Positions 6,285 through 7,634 of a stretch of 7,634 nucleotides of DNA are shown here, piece after piece. The stretch's first letter is position 1. Each line of letters opens with the position of its first letter. The DNA is from Candidatus Nanopelagicaceae bacterium. Its GTDB lineage: Bacteria; Actinomycetota; Actinomycetes; Nanopelagicales; Nanopelagicaceae. Under the pieces are notes generated by a model. The model was given only the letters and a program-made list of their open reading frames with translations. It ran no database searches and was not told the DNA's origin. The stretch spans positions 1 to 7,634 of the forward strand of contig CANLAY010000043.1 in assembly GCA_947488635.1 (NCBI GenBank), read 5' to 3'. Made by a program: the position numbers and the translations under genes.

Positions 6285-7370
6285 TTACTTTTCAGTTGAT
6301 GCTAATTTGGCGGCTTTGTCAGCATCAAGCAAAGCTTGAATAACATCATCGAGCTCGCCATTTAATACGGCATCTAAATTATTTGATTTGTAATTAACGC
6401 GGTGATCGCTCAAGCGATTTTCTGGGTAGTTATAGGTACGAATGCGTTCGGAACGATCAACTGTGCGCACCTGGCTCTTACGTTCAGCTGAAGCAATTGC
6501 ATCAGCTTTTTCTTGCGCATCTACTAATAAACGGGCGCGCAAAATACGCAAAGCAGATTCCTTGTTCTGTAGCTGGCTCTTTTCGTTCTGGCATGAAACC
6601 ACGATGCCAGTTGGCACGTGAGTTAAGCGAACAGCTGAGTCAGTTGTATTAACTGATTGACCACCTGGGCCAGATGAGCGATAAACATCAACGCGGACAT
6701 CATTCATGTTTAATTCAACATCGATTTCTTCAGCCTCGGGCAAGATCAGTACGCCTGCTGCAGAAGTGTGAATTCGGCCCTGAGATTCAGTTTCTGGCAC
6801 ACGCTGCACACGGTGCACACCACCTTCAAACTTTAAGCGCGCATATGGTGATTCACCAGGGGCTGCGGTGCCCTTTGATTTAACGCCTACTGAAATATCT
6901 TTATAGCCACCCATTTCACTTTCAGTGGCATCAATAACTTCAACTTTCCAATTACGTTTTTCGGCATAACGCATATACATACGCAATAAGTCACCAGCGA
7001 ATAGAGCAGACTCATCGCCGCCGGCGCCAGCTTTAACTTCTAAAATTACATCGCGATCATCATTGGGATCTCGCGGCAATAACAATTCCTCTAGCTTGTC
7101 ACCTGCAATAAGGGCAGCTTCTTCAAGAGCTGGAATTTCGGCAGCAAAATCTGCATCGTCTGCTGCCATCTCACGACCAGCAGCAAGATCATCTTCAGCT
7201 GCGCGCCAAACGCGATAGCCCGAAACAACTGGACCTAATTGGGCATAGCGACGTCCAAGTTTGCGAGCGTTATTGGCATCTTCGTGAATTGAAGGATCAG
7301 CCATCTTTGCTTCAAGCTCGGCATACTCTTTTACAAGTTCATCGGCAGATGCGAAACGATCATTTGCCAT
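6285..7370 (-). CDS. prfA: Peptide chain release factor 1 (RF1, PrfA)
   Basis: RF1 reads UAA and UAG stop codons in the ribosomal A site and triggers peptide release. The protein has 361 residues, the usual length. The helical N-terminal domain spans about 1-105 and is followed by KAGAGGDES at 113-121. The codon-recognition tripeptide is Pro-Glu-Thr at 192-194, inside [12 protein letters not shown]; the PxT form marks RF1, whereas RF2 has SPF. The catalytic GGQ is at 236-238 ([10 protein letters not shown]), and Gln238 is the expected PrmC target. The start ATG has a purine-rich AGAAAGG about 11 nt upstream, rather far. It follows the rpmE terminator and appears to head the operon running to wecA and perhaps atpI. 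RF1-type stops (TAA and TAG) end all complete genes here except prmC, which uses TGA. Confidence 0.98.
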   Translation of the reverse strand: MANDRFASADELVKEYAELEAKMADPSIHEDANNARKLGRRYAQLGPVVSGYRVWRAAEDDLAAGREMAADDADFAAEIPALEEAALIAGDKLEELLLPRDPNDDRDVILEVKAGAGGDESALFAGDLLRMYMRYAEKRNWKVEVIDATESEMGGYKDISVGVKSKGTAAPGESPYARLKFEGGVHRVQRVPETESQGRIHTSAAGVLILPEAEEIDVELNMNDVRVDVYRSSGPGGQSVNTTDSAVRLTHVPTGIVVSCQNEKSQLQNKESALRILRARLLVDAQEKADAIASAERKSQVRTVDRSERIRTYNYPENRLSDHRVNYKSNNLDAVLNGELDDVIQALLDADKAAKLASTEK

Positions 7371-7403
7371 TTGCTTATCTGCCTTTCTACTTTAGCTAGT
7401 TAA

Positions 7404-7409
7404 ATTTTA
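7404..7409 (-). promoter_or_regulatory. Possible -10 element for prfA
   Basis: On the minus strand TAAAAT (5 of 6 matches to TATAAT) lies between the rpmE terminator and prfA and would start transcription near 7397, leaving a leader of about 27 nt. No convincing -35 hexamer is visible 16-18 nt upstream, where the terminator's T-rich tail lies. The main argument is that a strong terminator just upstream implies a new promoter here. Confidence 0.3.
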
Positions 7410-7420
7410 GGTTTGGAAAA

Positions 7421-7469
7421 GAAAATAAAAAGACCGCCCCGCAACCCATGACAGGTTGCGATGCGGTCT
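7421..7469 (-). terminator. Rho-independent terminator of rpmE
   Basis: On the minus strand the arms AGACCGC and CGCAACC (7469-7463 and 7460-7454) pair perfectly with GGTTGCG and GCGGTCT (7446-7440 and 7437-7431). They are separated by one 2-nt internal mismatch, and the loop has 7 nt. The T-rich tail TTTTATTTTC follows immediately at 7430-7421. It begins about 10 nt after the rpmE stop. The opposite strand lacks a comparable T-run, so it acts in one direction. Confidence 0.92.
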
Positions 7470-7479
7470 ATTTAGAAAG

Positions 7480-7634
7480 CTACTTCTTCTTACCGAAACG
7501 CTCTTCGAACTTAGCAACACGACCACCAGTGTCGAGAATGCGCTGCTTGCCGGTGTAGAACGGGTGGCAAACTGAACAAACTTCCACATAGATTGAACCG
7601 CTGGCAACTGTTGAGCGAGTAACAAACTTCTCGC
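7480..7634 (-). CDS. rpmE: 50S ribosomal protein L31 (RpmE), partial at 5' end
   Basis: The visible 50 codons encode the C-terminal part of L31, a small protein at the large subunit's central protuberance that bridges to the small subunit. Diagnostic stretches are [34 protein letters not shown] and a KKK end. The CxxC pair at 19 and 22 of the visible part, followed by HPFYTG, is one half of the zinc-binding site in the C+ form. The other half would be in the missing N terminus, beyond the window edge, so it cannot be confirmed. The stop is TAG at 7482-7480, and a strong terminator follows. L31 upstream of prfA is the usual actinobacterial order. Confidence 0.96.
   Translation of the reverse strand, partial: EKFVTRSTVASGSIYVEVCSVCHPFYTGKQRILDTGGRVAKFEERFGKKK

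Noticed and set aside
7407..7625. 72-residue minus-strand frame over rpmE and its terminator
   Set aside because: It is an out-of-frame reading of the L31 gene and passes through the terminator hairpin.

Overview
The window is an ordinary, highly conserved housekeeping segment from an actinobacterium. Every gene lies on the minus strand, so the transcription order runs from high to low coordinates: rpmE (3' part), prfA, prmC, a Sua5/YrdC-family gene, glyA, wecA, atpI, a small AtpZ-like gene, atpB, atpE and atpF (5' part). From memory, the order L31, RF1, PrmC, Sua5-family, WecA, AtpI-like, ATP synthase matches Mycobacterium, and the version with glyA before wecA matches Streptomyces. The modest GC content (mid-40s percent by eye), short intergenic gaps and compact proteins suggest a streamlined lineage such as freshwater acI actinobacteria (Nanopelagicales). 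That assignment is inference.

Right end (7371-7634): the last 50 codons of ribosomal protein L31, then a strong intrinsic terminator, then a short leader for prfA. Middle (2367-7370): prfA, prmC, the Sua5-family gene, glyA and wecA are packed with gaps of 13, -4, 30 and 15 nt and look like one operon. It covers translation termination (RF1 and the methylase that modifies its GGQ glutamine), a tRNA t6A-type enzyme homologue, one-carbon metabolism, and the first lipid-linked step of cell-envelope glycan synthesis. Left end (1-2374): atpI overlaps wecA by 8 nt, followed by an AtpZ-like two-helix protein, a 107-119 nt gap with a plausible promoter, and the Fo genes atpB (a), atpE (c) and atpF (b). 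The remaining ATP synthase genes presumably continue beyond position 1.

The feature most worth a second look is the Sua5/YrdC-family protein at 4770-5420. It keeps the fold-level landmarks and the conserved locus, but has lost most of the residues that bind ATP and threonine in the family. Other points are the tandem AtpI/AtpZ pair, a palindrome next to the putative atpB promoter, and start-codon corrections for atpB and atpI. I found no mobile element, CRISPR array, tRNA, rRNA or clearly undescribed system.
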